Assembly: GCA_023488865.1 (NCBI GenBank)
Contig: JAMDDG010000245.1
Span: 1 to 7,585, forward strand
Direction: 5' to 3'
From: Bacteroidota bacterium
GTDB taxonomy: Bacteria; Bacteroidota; Bacteroidia; Bacteroidales; Prolixibacteraceae
Length of the DNA stretch: 7,585 nucleotides
Shown: in pieces, positions 7,485-7,585 of the stretch
Layout: every line of letters begins with the position of its first letter
Numbering within the stretch: position 1 is the stretch's first letter
The notes under the pieces: model-generated
What the model was told of the DNA's origin: nothing
The model's database searches: none
The model's input: the letters and a program-made list of their open reading frames with translations, nothing else
Position numbers and translations under genes: made by a program

Positions 7485-7585
7485 ATGACAAAAAATGTTT
7501 TAACACGGACGATTATTGGTCTTATTTTTCTGCTCCTGGCAGGAATTACCGCTGTCATGCTGGGATCGCAAACCAATCCAAACGT
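7485..7585 (+). CDS. N-terminus of an exported or membrane-anchored protein, cut by the window end
   Basis: An open frame starts at ATG 7485, 17 bases after the previous stop, and runs off the window with 33 complete codons. The start MTKNVLTRTIIGLIFLLLAG has two positive charges, then a hydrophobic stretch of about 16 residues, followed by a polar region (GSQTNPN). This reads as a signal peptide or N-terminal membrane anchor. There is no cysteine in the visible part, so it is not an obvious lipoprotein. An in-frame ATG at 7461 would overlap the previous gene by seven bases and add eight residues before the charged region; the later start fits a signal peptide better. Close spacing suggests co-transcription with the hydrolase-like gene, and in a PUL it may be another degradative enzyme, but nothing visible identifies it. 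Confidence 0.7.
   Translation, partial: MTKNVLTRTIIGLIFLLLAGITAVMLGSQTNPN

Noticed and set aside
1..7585. CRISPR array, tRNA/rRNA, insertion sequence or phage-type system
   Set aside because: I saw no regularly spaced repeats, structural RNA motifs, transposase motifs or terminal inverted repeats; nearly the whole window is accounted for by PUL genes on one strand.

Overview
The window comes from a Bacteroidota genome and looks like part of a polysaccharide utilization locus (PUL). The evidence is a SusC-type TonB-dependent receptor followed directly by a SusD/RagB-type lipoprotein, a pairing diagnostic of this phylum. Start regions are A-rich and lack clear GGAGG Shine-Dalgarno sites, which also fits. 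I cannot place it below phylum; an environmental or gut member of Bacteroidales or a related order is a guess.

Layout, all on the + strand. Positions 1-2201 hold the C-terminal two thirds of a SusC-like receptor, cut by the window start. A SusD-like lipoprotein follows at 2217-4277, and a two-domain DUF3823-type lipoprotein at 4295-5101. These three genes are 15 and 17 bases apart and read as one operon. A 15-bp hairpin with a T-rich tail (5124-5165) then looks like the operon terminator. The 176-base gap before the next gene also carries a second small hairpin (5239-5256) and a weak promoter-like element. A new unit starts at 5278 with a secreted 729-residue protein that has the architecture of a glycoside hydrolase: barrel-like N-terminal half, a GATase-like middle domain as in GH42-type enzymes, and C-terminal beta-sandwiches. 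I cannot assign it to a named family. A further exported protein begins at about 7485 and runs off the window end.

Working together (inference from the Sus paradigm): SusD and the DUF3823 lipoprotein would capture an oligosaccharide at the cell surface, the SusC barrel would import it using TonB energy, and the exported hydrolase-like protein would process it, probably in the periplasm. The substrate cannot be read from the sequence. The most interesting object is the hydrolase-like protein, a candidate for an uncharacterised carbohydrate-active enzyme family. The rest is a fairly ordinary PUL core.
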